A stretch of DNA of 64,000 nt. It comes from Vesta saturnalis. Its lineage: Eukaryota; Arthropoda; Insecta; Coleoptera; Lampyridae. Location of the stretch: NCBI GenBank assembly GCA_036346205.1, contig JARFJB010001945.1, positions 2,501-66,500 of the forward strand, in the 5' to 3' direction. This document shows, piece by piece, positions 1-10,552 of the stretch. The first letter of the stretch is position 1, and every line of letters begins with the position of its first letter. A program made the translations under genes and the position numbers. The notes below the pieces were generated by a model. The model did not search any database. It saw only the letters and a list, made by a program, of their open reading frames with translations, and was not told where the DNA came from.

Positions 1-790
1 GCGGAAGCAGGCAAATATCGACTAGACACATCTGGTGCAGCCGATATCCTCTGTGCCAGAATAATATGATATTTAAGAAATAGAAGCCAGGAGTATATAC
101 ACCCCCAGCACATCTACAACAGCCCCTATACGAACTCTCAACAGGCAGGCAAACACCTGTGATCGAGTCCGCAAGTGGGGACTAAAGTACGATGGTGTCA
201 GCGATCCCCTATCTTTTCTGGAGAGATTCGAAGAACTCCAGGCATGCTATCACGTTCCAGATGAAGATCTGTTGTTAGCACTACCCGAGCTTCTAAAAGA
301 AAATGCATTATTATGGTACAGAAACAATCGTGTATTATAGACTACCTCGACGGATTTTCTGGGGACTTCAAACGACAATTTCTACCTTCCAGGTATCAAA
401 GCTACTTAGAAGAGGAGATACGTAACCGTTGCCAGAGAGCCAGAGAAAGGACAGTAGATTACGCAACCACCTTCATCATCGGATGACAGAGTATTCATCA
501 ACTTCCATATCTTCGACGAGCCCTAGGCGCATCCCGGACGTTCTTCGGCGAGAAACTAAAGAATCTCCTAATTCAGCACTCGGTGTACCCCGAAACATTG
601 GACAGCGAGACAGTTCACCTCGGAGACAAGTATATAACACAATCACACGGCAGTTATAGATTTCCTGCACTCCTAGGTAAGAGCAATTATTTACTTTTAA
701 GACGATACCTACCTAGTCTGTCCACCGATGTGGTCCTGGAAATGGATTTCCTGACAGACACAAGCCACCATACAATTTCATCCAACACAG
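1..790 (+). pseudogene. Ty3/gypsy-type LTR retrotransposon Gag-protease relic
   Basis: Translation from 164 gives a Gag-like capsid stretch (RKWGLKYDGVSDPLSFLERF, then ENALLWYRNN) that ends at a stop at 338-340. From 343, in another frame, the Gag continues (LDGFSGDFKRQFLP, then LEEEIRNRCQRARERTVDY) to a stop near 483. A later segment has a retropepsin-like AVID at 650-661, where the expected Ser-Gly-Ala after the Asp is lost. At 709-760 there is LPSLSTDVVLEMDFLTD, which resembles the C-terminal half of gypsy proteases. In the family, Gag packages the element RNA and the protease matures the polyprotein. At least two frameshifts or stops make this copy dead. No reverse transcriptase, integrase or clear LTR was found. 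The left edge runs off the window. Confidence 0.75.
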
Positions 791-2310
791 CTAGAGATTG
801 CATAAGAAAATATTCCATTCCAGAGCGAATCTCCAGGAGAACCAAGCTATTTCCCGGTGCCAGTCCCTCCAGATCCGGGTAACGCACCCTGACTTCCCTC
901 CGGGAGGTACAATCACCCTTTCCCACCATAGACAGCAGCACCAATCCGGGAACCGGCTGTCTGGATACACGTGTCCTGCAATCAAACCAAACGAAATTAG
1001 AACGACCCACGCTCCACAAAACGAAAGGTACTTACCTATTTAAATTAACCCAGACTTGCTGCAGGACCAACATTCCGATGACGCTGATAAGCCAGCCGGA
1101 AAGAAACACCAGAACCAACATACCGAAGCCTCCATATCCAACCAGAACTTTCCCACCTGCCAGACTCTTTGACTTCTACCACTTCTCAGAAAAAAAGAAA
1201 ACGAGAGTGAGACATCCTTTCGTCAGCTTCCCTCGCACATCCTTCTGTTCCCACACACCATCTCGACCTCTTCCTCCGAGTAACGGTGGTCCTCTAAATA
1301 AAACTTTTGTAATTAGAGTATCATCAAGTGCATTAATTAAAGGTGACTAACGACGAGACCATTATGAGTTATGAGATCGTTAATCGCGCATTCGGGTTGG
1401 TTATACTATTTTTCACAGGACTGCTTTCTTTAATATTCCTGTTTTTTCAAAGTGAAAAATATATATCCATCAGACTGTCATGTTGCAATGAAAGCAGAGA
1501 ACGCCAGAATTGTTTTTTACAGTTCCCGCTACTGTGACTCAATGCATTTATTAGATGTTTCATGCAAATCAACTTCATTTAAAATCTTTTATTAATTAAC
1601 CCTATGAGTACATGATTGGGAACTGTTTAATAACAGCGCTTAATAAATGTTTCTCTAAAAAATAAATTATAACGCTCTCGATATCAGTGAAATTATTCTT
1701 GGGTATTTAGCGCAACAAAAATAAGCTAAGAAGTTGCCCTAAAAACATGGCAAACAGAAAAATATTAAACTATCAGCACTTTTTCCATATTAAAATTATT
1801 GACTATGTTCTCCTGGCCCAGTTCAATTCCATAGACAAAGCATCAACCCTCTACCTGATTTATACGATTCAAAGAATTAAATGACAAGACGACTCTCTTT
1901 CAGAAATATAAAAGGAGAAGTAAAATAATATTAATTCACATATTTGCCCGTATGATATAAGACCGCTACCAACACTCCTATACTAGACAGAGAGGTATCG
2001 AAACAATTAAGAAATTTTACAAGATAACGTATTTTGATCCAAAATTTTTCCCAAATAATTATTTACCATTTATTTGTGTTCCTAATGCATAACACCCAAC
2101 GAATGCCCTATCCTACTTCCAATCCGCCCAGATGCTATGCAGGACTCCAAACTTTTTCGGTGAAGTTTAGTTTATGCTTTACCCTTTTTAGCATTGTTTT
2201 CAGGTTGTATATTTTTATTTTTTAAGTTATACTTTTATTTAACTTATAGTTATGAGGGTACGGTGAAAAATTCTGGGCCTGAGAATGAAAGATTGCGACT
2301 TTCAGTTAAA
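791..2310. other. No gene recognised
   Basis: The first 300 bases may be decayed pol sequence following the protease. Around 1290-1345 there is an AATAAA and a GGTGACTAACG stretch, as could occur near an LTR edge, but no matching second LTR was seen. The remainder is AT-rich with only short chance ORFs. Confidence 0.5.
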
Positions 2311-2311
2311 A

Positions 2312-2402
2312 AAATGATTTTATTTTTCTACGTAATCTCCCTTGACTTCAACACACTTGGTCCAGCGTTTCTACAACATCACTATTCTTTCCCGCAGTGA
2401 GT
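2312..2402 (-). pseudogene. mariner transposase C-terminal tail fossil
   Basis: Reading the minus strand gives RWTKCVEVKGDYVEK followed by a TAA, the usual C-terminus of insect mariner transposases. The same ending (KCVEFKGDYVEK) occurs in the mariner at 38355-39065. A TAG lies a few codons upstream. Nothing else of the gene was found next to it, so this is a short terminal scrap. Confidence 0.6.
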
Positions 2403-2579
2403 ATTGCGATAAAAAAATCTCTGTTATACCTAAAAAATTTGTGTTTGGGACAGTTTGAAAAAATAATTACGTTATTATCATTGTACTAAGTATGCAATGG
2501 TGTTTTTTTTTAACGAAAGTTTAACATACAGTCGCAAATAGACTTTACAATTGCCAATTTAACTGTTGTATTTAATAAT

Positions 2580-3105
2580 ACATTGTCTTTTCCAAAGTAC
2601 GCACCATATGTAAAACTTCCTTATGGGTTTTTCGACAAAAAGTTTTTCGTGATAAAAGTTTCTGCATCGCCTAAAACTGAACATGCACCAAAAAAATATA
2701 GTAAAACAGGCGTAGCATACGAGGCGCGTTGAAAAAATTGATTTGCAGCCGAGAGTCAAGTGCCCGTATTTTGGAAAATATCAAAAAATGTTATTTGGAA
2801 AAGTCATACAGCGTTAAAAAATACATTCAAATTTGCTTAAAACGATAAACAAAGGACATTCCGTATACAACAGTTTACTGGAAAATCATATATTACAAAT
2901 TTCTCAGCTATTAGTAAAATAAATTTAAAAATTTTTGATCCAGTTCCTTTATTTTTCCTTAACACCTAAAATGCTCAAAATAACACAGTATCCTAACGAG
3001 AAATACTATTCAATCAATATGTGGGCACAATACTTAATTACATTATATATGTTGTGGAGGTTTTCGTGCTAAAAATAATTTTAAGTTGGGGTTGGAAATA
3101 AACGA
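2580..3105 (+). repeat. Left terminal inverted repeat
   Basis: Diverged inverted copy of 9868-10410. Alignable blocks include the stretches near 2600-2660, 2690-2770, 2860-2920 and 3050-3100. Confidence 0.8.
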
Positions 3106-3204
3106 ATTTTTGAGGTTAGAGGCTTGACATATTTTCTAAATAGTTGTTAGGTAGCTTTTGTTGTTGCTTACTTTGTTACGATGGATACTCAGTATATTTA
3201 AACA

Positions 3205-3384
3205 ATGCTGACAAAAGAGGAAAAAGTTGAAATTATTTTGCTATGTGGGGAAAATACTCCAAGCAGACAAGTTGCGGACATTTTTGATGCCAGGCGTTCT
3301 AATAGAAATGTAAATCATACTACATTAACACGTACTTTAAATACTGCAAAAGTATTTACACAGGCAGAAGAGGTAGTGCGTTGA
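3205..3384 (+). pseudogene. DUF4817-type transposase, N-terminal part
   Basis: A 59-residue frame starts at ATG 3205 (MLTKEEKVEIILLCGENTPS) and continues with a NHTTLTRTL segment. This is the helix-turn-helix head found on many insect mariner-like transposases. It binds the element's TIRs. A TGA ends the frame at 3382-3384 and degraded sequence follows to 3563, where the nested hAT begins. The gene resumes at 9202. It is nonfunctional. Confidence 0.75.
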
Positions 3385-3579
3385 ACGGTTGTGAAATTGA
3401 TAAGACATCAGTTAAACAGATAACTCTTGATGTACCCTTTAGTACTGTACATAAAACTTAAAAAAAAATAAGTTCAAATCCTATAAACCAAAATTTATAA
3501 ATACTTTAAAGGAAAGGAATTTCATTCCAAGATTTGAGTTTTCCGCTTGATATCAGGGATAATCAGAGCTGGGAAAGAT

Positions 3580-3800
3580 ACTTTAAAAAAGTATTTAAAT
3601 ACTAAATACAAGATACTTTTACTATGAAAAAAGTATTTAAATAAAAGATACTTTTTTTGGATAAAAGTATTTAAATATAAGATACCAAAAGTATTTAAAT
3701 ACTTTTTGGAAAATAAATACTTTTTAAAATATTTAAATGTTTCTTTAAACTATTTTTATATTTAAATAATATTAAAAGTATTTAAATACTTTTTATAGAA
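3580..3800. repeat. Left subterminal AAGTATTTAAATACTT repeats
   Basis: Many copies of a palindromic AAGTATTTAAATACTT-like motif, with variants, lie just inside the left hAT end. The same motif fills 8875-9185 at the right end. Short repeated motifs near hAT ends are usually transposase binding sites. Confidence 0.8.
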
Positions 3801-4054
3801 ATAAATACTTTTATATGTTTATTATTTAAGTAGATGTACGAAATACTGAAACTATTTAATAAACAGGTATACGTTTCTTACAAGTCGCATGTTGAACATA
3901 TCAAATACATAAAGTAAATGACTTCGTATAAGCACAAAAAACGATGTTAAGTAAAACGAATTTTATAAAAGAACCTCTTACAATTACAACACATGTATTT
4001 ATTAAAAATATGTTTTACAATAAATAATGTATTTACATTAAACATTATTTGCTT

Positions 4055-4261
4055 TTAATAATAACAAATTTTCAAAATTTGAGTCTGTCTTCTTGGTACG
4101 TTGATAAATGTTGCATATGAAAACATCCTTTCAACAGGCGCCGATGATGGTAATGTTGTGTTATATTTTATAAAAAGTTCTTTTATATACGGGTACTTAT
4201 TCAACGATTTTAGATCAGTTGTGGTCAATATATTCCATGCTTCGAGGAACCTTAATAACAA
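4055..4261 (-). pseudogene. hAT transposase C-terminal dimerisation domain, truncated
   Basis: The 68-residue frame contains KYNTTLPSSAPVERMFSYAT, the hallmark of the hAT C-terminal dimerisation block, with the conserved Glu of the VER motif. The upstream part of the gene is missing; the sequence switches abruptly into the recombinase locus near 4262. Its position at the end of the hAT suggests it is the remnant of that element's own transposase. No start codon belongs to it. Confidence 0.75.
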
Positions 4262-4299
4262 AACATGATGTCAACATTGCTCCGTTTCCCAAGTGAAAA

Positions 4300-5199
4300 G
4301 CTCTGTTAAAGAAGCAGTCAGTAAATTATGTGCCAAAAAAAGCAAATGTTTTAACTAATAACGACATCAAAACAATTTTGGAAACAGCTCCTGATGAAGT
4401 GTTTTTATTAACAAAAGTATGTAAACATGACATTTGAATTTCAATTTCTAATATCAAATATTTTTAGACGGCCCTTATTTTTGGAGTTTGTGGATGCATG
4501 AGGAAAGGTGAAATTTATAATGTCAAACTGGGTAATGTTAAAGATGTGAATTCAGCATTAATTGTTGATGTGCCTTATACCAAAACTAAGAAACCGAGAA
4601 AATTTGTTATTTCAGACAATTTTTATAGTGTCTGTAAAAAATATATGAATCTGCGACCCTCAACAATGACTGACAAGAATCAAAAATTCTTTATCAATTA
4701 TCAAAAAGGAAAATGTACTAAACAATATGTGGGCATTAACAAATTAGGCAAAATAGTTCAAGACATTGCCAAGTTTTTGAAGCTGCCTAACCCAGAAACA
4801 TATACAAGACACATATACAGAAGAACATCAGCAACAATTGTTGCTGACAAAACTGGTGACCTTCTAGCCCTAAAACGCCATGGCGGATGGCAGTCCAGCG
4901 GGACTGCTGAAGGTTATGTAAATGACTCGATCAGTAAAAAGATAGAAATCTTGAAACACATTGTTGAAGCAGTAGCATCGACTTCTGACACCAAACAGCC
5001 GCCGTTGCGTGAAAAAGCTGCAGCATCCACTTCTGGTACCAAGTCGCCGCTGCTGTGTGAAACTTGATTAGTGGTTCCTGAGGTGCTTACAGAAGATCGT
5101 CGTGCCGCGCAAAAAATTCAAAATTTTTTTATCTACAGAAGAAAACCACCGGGTTCTAGCACCAATACATTTCCAAAACTGTCAAAATTTCACAATTAA
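4300..5199 (+). CDS. Crypton-like tyrosine recombinase with a 51-bp intron and one stop
   Basis: Tyrosine recombinases cut and rejoin DNA through a catalytic Tyr; Crypton transposons move with them. Exon 1 (4300-4416) encodes a segment ending PDEVFLLTK. A GTATGT...TTTTTAG intron spans 4417-4467. Exon 2 opens TALIFGVCGCMRKGE and runs to TGA 5065-5067. The catalytic set is all visible: Arg in CMRKGE, Lys in YTKTKKPRK, His and Arg in RHIYRRTSAT, HGGW, and Tyr in EGYVND. After the TGA the same frame stays open for 43 codons to TAA 5197-5199 (VVPEVLTEDRRAAQKIQNFF), so the TGA is probably a nonsense change. The N-terminal DNA-binding part is missing; a TGA lies in frame just upstream, near 4294. 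Plus strand, opposite to both hAT genes. Confidence 0.75.
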
Positions 5200-5596
5200 C
5201 TTTAATTAATAAAATAATACCAATTAACTTCAATCAATAAAATAATATACCTACTTTTGATTTTTTTATGGTGGTCGTCGGAAAAGTATCGTGTAAAACA
5301 CGTGTTGAAAAGTCGAAATCTTGCCCTTTCAACACTTGTTGTACAATATACTATTGTATGCAACTATCAAAAAAACGTCACATTTTTTATCGATTGCACT
5401 TTTTCTACGTGGCCGACAAAGCATTTTTTACGGGTCGTAAAAACTATGCACCAAATATCGGAATCGTTCTATTGTAAAATTATTTGCTGGATTTTAAATT
5501 TTCATTAACAATATTTATGAAGCATTTATTGGACTTTAAATTTTCATTAACAAATAAAATAAGATGAAACAGGTACTCAAATAAGTTGACTTACTT
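5200..5596. other. No gene; short direct repeat
   Basis: AT-rich tail of the recombinase locus with AATAAA-type signals near 5207 and 5240. A duplicated TTTTAAATTTTCATTAACAA occurs near 5490 and 5530. Confidence 0.5.
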
Positions 5597-7988
5597 TTAC
5601 AAAAATTTTTCTCTGCGGGCCTTTTTCTCTGCAAACGATGCAATCAGTTCGTCAATGTTTATACTTCTTGCTTTATCGTTTTCAATGGATATAACTGCTA
5701 GTCCACTGAGTCTCTCCTGGCTCATGGTGCTTCTTAAATAGTTTTTTATCAATTTTAATTTGGAGAAAGATCGCTCAGCAGTAGCAACCGTTACTGGAAT
5801 TGTTAGAAATAAAATCAACAATGTCACTACTTCGGGAAAGCTAGCACACAAAACACTTTATTCCACGATTACTAATTTTGCTAATTCAGCAACTGTTGAT
5901 AACGAAAATATTTTAAATTCCAAGCAACTCCTTAATGATAATAATTGGGATGCGAGCGCTGAAGAAAGATCTTTTTCATAGAAACCAACTAAATTTTCAG
6001 ATTTTTCATATATTTCTTCTTCAGTTGCAGATATCAGCTTCGCAGGATATATAATTTCGAATTTATTTGAAATTTTTCTTAATCCCTCAAATCTATTGCG
6101 TATTTGAAAAATAATCACATCAAGAGCACGATAATAAACATTAACTTTGAAGTATTCATCTGCATTGGTTAAACGCTCATCTTCGCATAATTCATCGAAG
6201 TATCTTTTTGTTTTTCTTCTTCGCTTTTCAGTAAATGTCGATGAAATACCCCATTTAGTAGCGACTTCCTTAGCTTTATTTTTCATGTCATCATAACTAT
6301 TCCTGAGGTTAATTAATTTGTTAATACCACTCTCCAGTAGTTCCACAGCCTTGTCTAACTGCATATCTGAACTCTGTAGAAATGTTGAAATTGCGTTAAT
6401 AATCTGAAGGAATTCACATTGAAATATTATGAGAAATAAAAATTCAAAGGTTTCCAGTTGGATATGCATTGATAACGCTTCATTTCTTTCTTCTGTATTT
6501 GTTGTTAACAAAATAATTTTTGTTAAACCTTTAAGGATATCTACGTCTCTACCTCAGAGCGGTTAACGAATCATGTCTGGAAGACCACCTGGTTAGATTA
6601 AGTCTCTTCAAAGTTACCTGACTTGTGATGGAAGACAACTCTTTTAACATATGCCATCGTTTAATACTATGTCCGAAGAAAGTATACAGTTTTTCCACCA
6701 AGTCAAAGAAATTCTTTAGTTCAGTAACATTTTTAACGCTGTCTCTAAGGGCCAAATTTAAATTATGCGCAGCGCAGTGAACATAATCTGCCGTTGATTC
6801 CTTTTCTCGTATTCTGGCTTGTACTCCAGAATATGCTCCACTCATATTTGCAGCTCCATCAAAACCTTGCCCGCGACATTTGGATAAGGGTATCCTTTTT
6901 TCAATTATGCCTAATATTTCTTTTTCAATATCTTCAGCAGCTTGACTAAAAATTTCATGAAAACCCATGAATGATTCCAAAATTTTTATGTCACACGGAA
7001 CACCGTTTTCGTTATTCAAAACCTTAACATAGCGAAATACGAGAGATAATTGGTCAACTTTTGAAACGTCTTGTGTGCTATCTACAATTATAGAGAAAAA
7101 AGGTGCATTCGTTATCTCTTGAATAATATCTTCTTCAACTTTATGTGTTAGCAATGATATAACTTCATCTTGAATTTGATGACTTCAATATTTATGAGAA
7201 CCTTTTTCTTTTCCAATAAGTTCCCTTAAGATTGGGTCATACTGTGGCAAAAGTTTGATTACAGAAATAAAATTACCACTGTGCGGGTTATCAGTCGACT
7301 CTCTATGTCCTCTAGAGGGTAAATTGCAAGTCGCTAGAGTAATGGTTGTATTAATAATACGACGTAGTACATTCTTCCAAAAGTTCTTTAGGCTTTCAAT
7401 TTCTTGTTCATATTGAACGTCAATAGTCTTATTTGAAATCCAAAGTTGCAGTGTTACACAAGCCTTTAGATGTTCATGAGACAATTCATGTGTCTTAATT
7501 CTGTCACTTAAATGAGCCCAATCTCTAATACCAGTTATCCATGATCCATTAAAGGAAGAAGCACTTCGATTGGCAAATAACCAGCATGGCTCGCAGTATG
7601 CAAAGTCTTTAGAAGGGGAGTAACAAAGCCACGAACGAGCAATCTTTAAACCTGCTTTTGATGTTTTAAAATAATAATTTTCGGAAAAGCATCTACCTTT
7701 CTGTGTACTGTCTTTCGGAAATGGCCCTTTAGGTCGAGAATATCCTAGTGAAATGATTGACCGTTTCAATTCTGCACTAACAATTACATCTGAGGCAAAT
7801 TTTCCTCGGTCTGAAGATAATATCACTTCTGCAGTATTATTATTATTCGTTGTTAGATTACTCTGAACATGAACTTCTTCTGAATCTTCTGGACACCGTT
7901 CAGAAGTTGAAGGAGTTTCTTGCAATACAATTGAAGACAAATCTTCAGATTTCTGATTGAAAAATTGGTCTATTTTGGCAATTTGTTC
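5597..7988 (-). pseudogene. hAT transposase with TTF zinc finger and DUF4371 (ZMYM1-like), broken
   Basis: Four co-linear pieces form one transposase. 7185-7988 has a TTF-type finger (WLCYSPSKDFAYCEPCWLF) after a likely splice acceptor at 7988. 6549-7154 has the RNase-H-like core (VDSTQD, GFDGAANMSG, VHCAAHNLNLA), with two candidate catalytic Asp. 5858-6511 is the helical insertion. 5597-5851 is the dimerisation domain (TVATAERSFSKLKLIKNYLR). An in-frame stop lies at 7185-7187, a 1-base frameshift near 6545, and another in-frame stop at 5858-5860. Total length and order match the ZMYM1-like hAT family. Its own right terminus is probably at 8160, so it seems to be a second hAT inside the first. 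Confidence 0.85.
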
Positions 7989-8084
7989 CTAACAAATACA
8001 ATACAATTCACGCCAAGCGATGATTCATTACGCATTCCTTTAAAAATTGTTCTTAATTTATTACATCTTTTAATTTAAATTAAA

Positions 8085-8160
8085 AAGTATCTTTTGGGCC
8101 CCTATAGGGCATGGAGGGCATGGGCCTCGGTGCACTGCACCATAGTAACTTCCGCCACTG
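8085..8160 (-). repeat. hAT-type terminus CAGTGGCGGAAGTTAC (complement)
   Basis: The minus strand begins CAGTGGCGGAAGTTACTATG and continues with GC-rich CCCATGCCC and GGGGCCC blocks, a common end for hAT elements of the TTF/ZMYM1 type. It lies about 170 bases upstream of the transposase 5' end. A matching opposite end was not found between 5070 and 5600. Confidence 0.6.
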
Positions 8161-8870
8161 CAGGTACAATAAGAAACTAAATTGAAATTGCAGTATTTAC
8201 TAATAAAGCAGCAGAAAATTTAATTACATTTATCCTCAGGGCGTAATTAATATAAGGACATATGTAACAATAGACAATAGCCAATAGCTTATTGTATTTT
8301 GTAATTAGAAATTCATTATTAAATTAATATTATTATAGATATCTATTCTAATCAGGCGTTTCCGTCTTAAGATTTTAATGAAATCATATTTTTTTCACTA
8401 TTCAAACTCAAACACATCCGGGTCCTCCGCTTTCGATTGATAGTATTTATTACTGTAACCATTTATTGGATTTCCTATATATTTTTATAAACTAGGACTA
8501 GAGTCAAATACAAATAATCCTTCAAAATTAAGCCCCCATAAATTAAATAATATGTACGTCGGAACTAAATTTAATTATAGCTATAGTATATGGAATAAGA
8601 TAAGGTGATTTATATGAGGTGATGTATATGTAATAAGTTTCTATTTTAATTTGGAATAATCCATAATGCTCATTACTCAATAAGTTTGATTACACTAAAA
8701 ACAAGGCGGTTGGTTGTAAGTACAATATTTCAATACACCTTGTCACCTTCGTTCAAGCACGGTATAAACATATTATTGTTAATTGTTATACAATTAACAC
8801 TAGGTAACCTTCTTCTGACAATACGCTGCTAAGAAGAGAACTCATTATTTTATTATTACAATTTATATAA
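8161..8870. other. No gene recognised
   Basis: AT-rich interior sequence of the outer hAT, with no coding similarity on either strand. Confidence 0.5.
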
Positions 8871-8874
8871 ATCT

Positions 8875-9185
8875 TTTTGGAAGTATTTAAATATTTCTAA
8901 AAGTATATTAGTATATAATATTTTAAAAGTATTTAAATAGTTTAAAAGTGTTTAAATACTTTTACAAGTATTTAAATATTTTAAAAGTATTTAAATACTT
9001 TTACAAGCATTTAAATATTTTAAAAGTATTTAGATACTTTTTTAAATATAAGATACTAAATACTTTTGAAAAGTATCTAAATCTTAAATACAAGATACTT
9101 CTACAGGAAAATATTTTAAATAGAAGTATTTAAATACTTTTTAGTATTTAAATACTAAAAAGTATTTAAATATCGAAATACTTCC
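8875..9185. repeat. Right subterminal AAGTATTTAAATACTT repeats
   Basis: Dense array of the same palindromic motif as at 3580-3800, just inside the right hAT terminus. Confidence 0.8.
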
Positions 9186-9201
9186 CAGCTCTGGGGATAA
9201 T

Positions 9202-9812
9202 ACGATGAGAATTCACGGTTTCCAGTAAATATTTCGTGGCCTGGTGAAGCAACATTTTCAGTTAATTCACAGAGGCTGTAGGTGGTGGGCTACAGAAAAC
9301 CCTCATTTCAGAGTAGAGTGCAAGAGTCAGTATTCATTTAAGGTAAATGTCTTATGTGGATTGTTGAATAATACTGTGATTGGCCCCTTCTTCTTTGATG
9401 AAAACCTTACTACCAATCGATATTTGGAATTTTTAATACAAAAATTGTTACCGATTTTGAATCAGATGCCGCGTCCACAAAAAGAGAGATTTGATATCAG
9501 TTAGATAGAGCGACTGTTCATTGTAGTGCAGCAATACGACAGTTTTTAAATGAAACTTTTAATGGAAAATGGATAGGACGTTACTCAGAATATCCTATTC
9601 GGCACGCTCGCCAAGCTTAACTCCAAATGGGTTTCTTCTTTTGGGGTTTATTAAAAAATTTATAAACATCGTCCTTTTAGGGATAGAGAACACTTAAAAA
9701 CTGTTATTACTAATTGTGTGAGGGCTAAAACCTGAGCACATTACAAATGTAGTCAACGGTGTTATAAGAATAACCGGACATTGCATGTTGCGGAATGGAC
9801 ATCATACTGAAA
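9202..9812 (+). pseudogene. DUF4817/DDE transposase, C-terminal part
   Basis: Downstream half of the transposase begun at 3205. It resumes straight after the duplicated octamer (MRIHGFQ), then PHFRVECKSQYSFKVNVLCG and VIGPFFFDENLTTNRYLEFL, typical of the DDE core. The second catalytic Asp survives (LDRATVHC), but the third-Asp block reads MGFFFWG instead of LDFFLWG. Stops occur at 9502, near 9620 and beyond. The last part (REHLKTVITNCVRA) matches the usual C-terminus. Dead gene. Confidence 0.75.
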
Positions 9813-9867
9813 TGTAAAATAGTGATAGGTATACTTCTTTGGGAACCATATCAAGAATACATTTCTT

Positions 9868-10410
9868 TCCAAATCCAACTTTAAAATTATTTTTGGCATC
9901 AAAACCTCCACGAAACAAATAATGCAATTAGTTTGTGCCGAAATATTGATTTTATTTCGATTTTTTGAATATTATCTTCTCATTAGGATCGTATATTATT
10001 TTGAGCAATTTTAGGTCTGATAAATCCAAACATTTTGAAGTTTATTTTACTGAACAAAAAATCCGTTGTTAAGATAATAGTTAAGAAATTTGTAATATTA
10101 TACAATTTTTCAATAAACCTTTGTATACAGGATGTCCTTTATCTATGGTTTTAGGCAAACTTTATTTTTTCAAGGCTCCATTTTAAATGGGTAAAAAAAA
10201 TTAATTCCATATAGGTGGCCATAAATTCAAATTTGAATGTATTTTTAACGTTACGGGTACTTGACTCTGCAAATCAATTTTTTCAACGCGCCTCGTATAC
10301 TACGCGTGTTTTTCTATATTGTTTGGTGCATGTTTAGTTTTAGGCATGCACTAACTTTTACCAAGGATAACTTTTTGTCGAATATGGTGCGCACTTTGGG
10401 AAATACTGTA
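9868..10410 (-). repeat. Right terminal inverted repeat
   Basis: Inverted copy of 2580-3105. The outer end (GGAAATACTGTA) corresponds to TACATTGTCTTTTCC on the left. Confidence 0.8.
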
Positions 10411-10552
10411 TATCATTGAGTGCTTTTTAATACAATTAATCAGCCATGATACGGATATTTTTAAAATATTCATATTTACTCTTATGTTAAATGTACAAAA
10501 TGCATGTAATCGATTATACATATACATGTATGCGAATTTTTGTATTGTATAT

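Larger units (their letters stand above)
3564..9193 (-). mobile_element. 5.6 kb hAT element with exact 8-bp target duplication
   Basis: The left end reads CAGAGCTGGGAAAGATACTT and the right end is its inverted form (AAATACTTCCCAGCTCTG). Both are flanked by the identical octamer GGGATAAT (3556-3563 and 9194-9201). Eight-base duplications and CAGNG-type ends define hAT transposons. It interrupts the transposase of the surrounding mariner-like element. Inside are a hAT C-terminus (4055-4261), a tyrosine recombinase (4300-5199) and a second, TTF-finger hAT transposase (5597-7988), so the unit is itself composite. Confidence 0.92.
2580..10410 (+). mobile_element. mariner-like transposon with long TIRs, split by a nested hAT
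   Basis: The two ends are inverted copies of about 0.5 kb. For example, GAGGCGCGTTGAAAAAATTG near 2721 is mirrored by CAATTTTTTCAACGCGCCTC near 10275, and GTGGAGGTTTTCGTGC near 3055 by its complement near 9905. Between them lies a DUF4817/DDE transposase in two halves (3205-3384 and 9202-9812). Removing 3564-9193 leaves a unit of about 2.2 kb, the normal size for such elements. The outer ends sit beside TA-rich sequence, as expected for TA-targeting transposons. The exact termini are uncertain by several bases. Confidence 0.8.

Noticed and set aside
1240..1345. 3' LTR of the gypsy relic
   Set aside because: Only an AATAAA and a GGTGAC stretch support it; no second LTR or target duplication is in the window.
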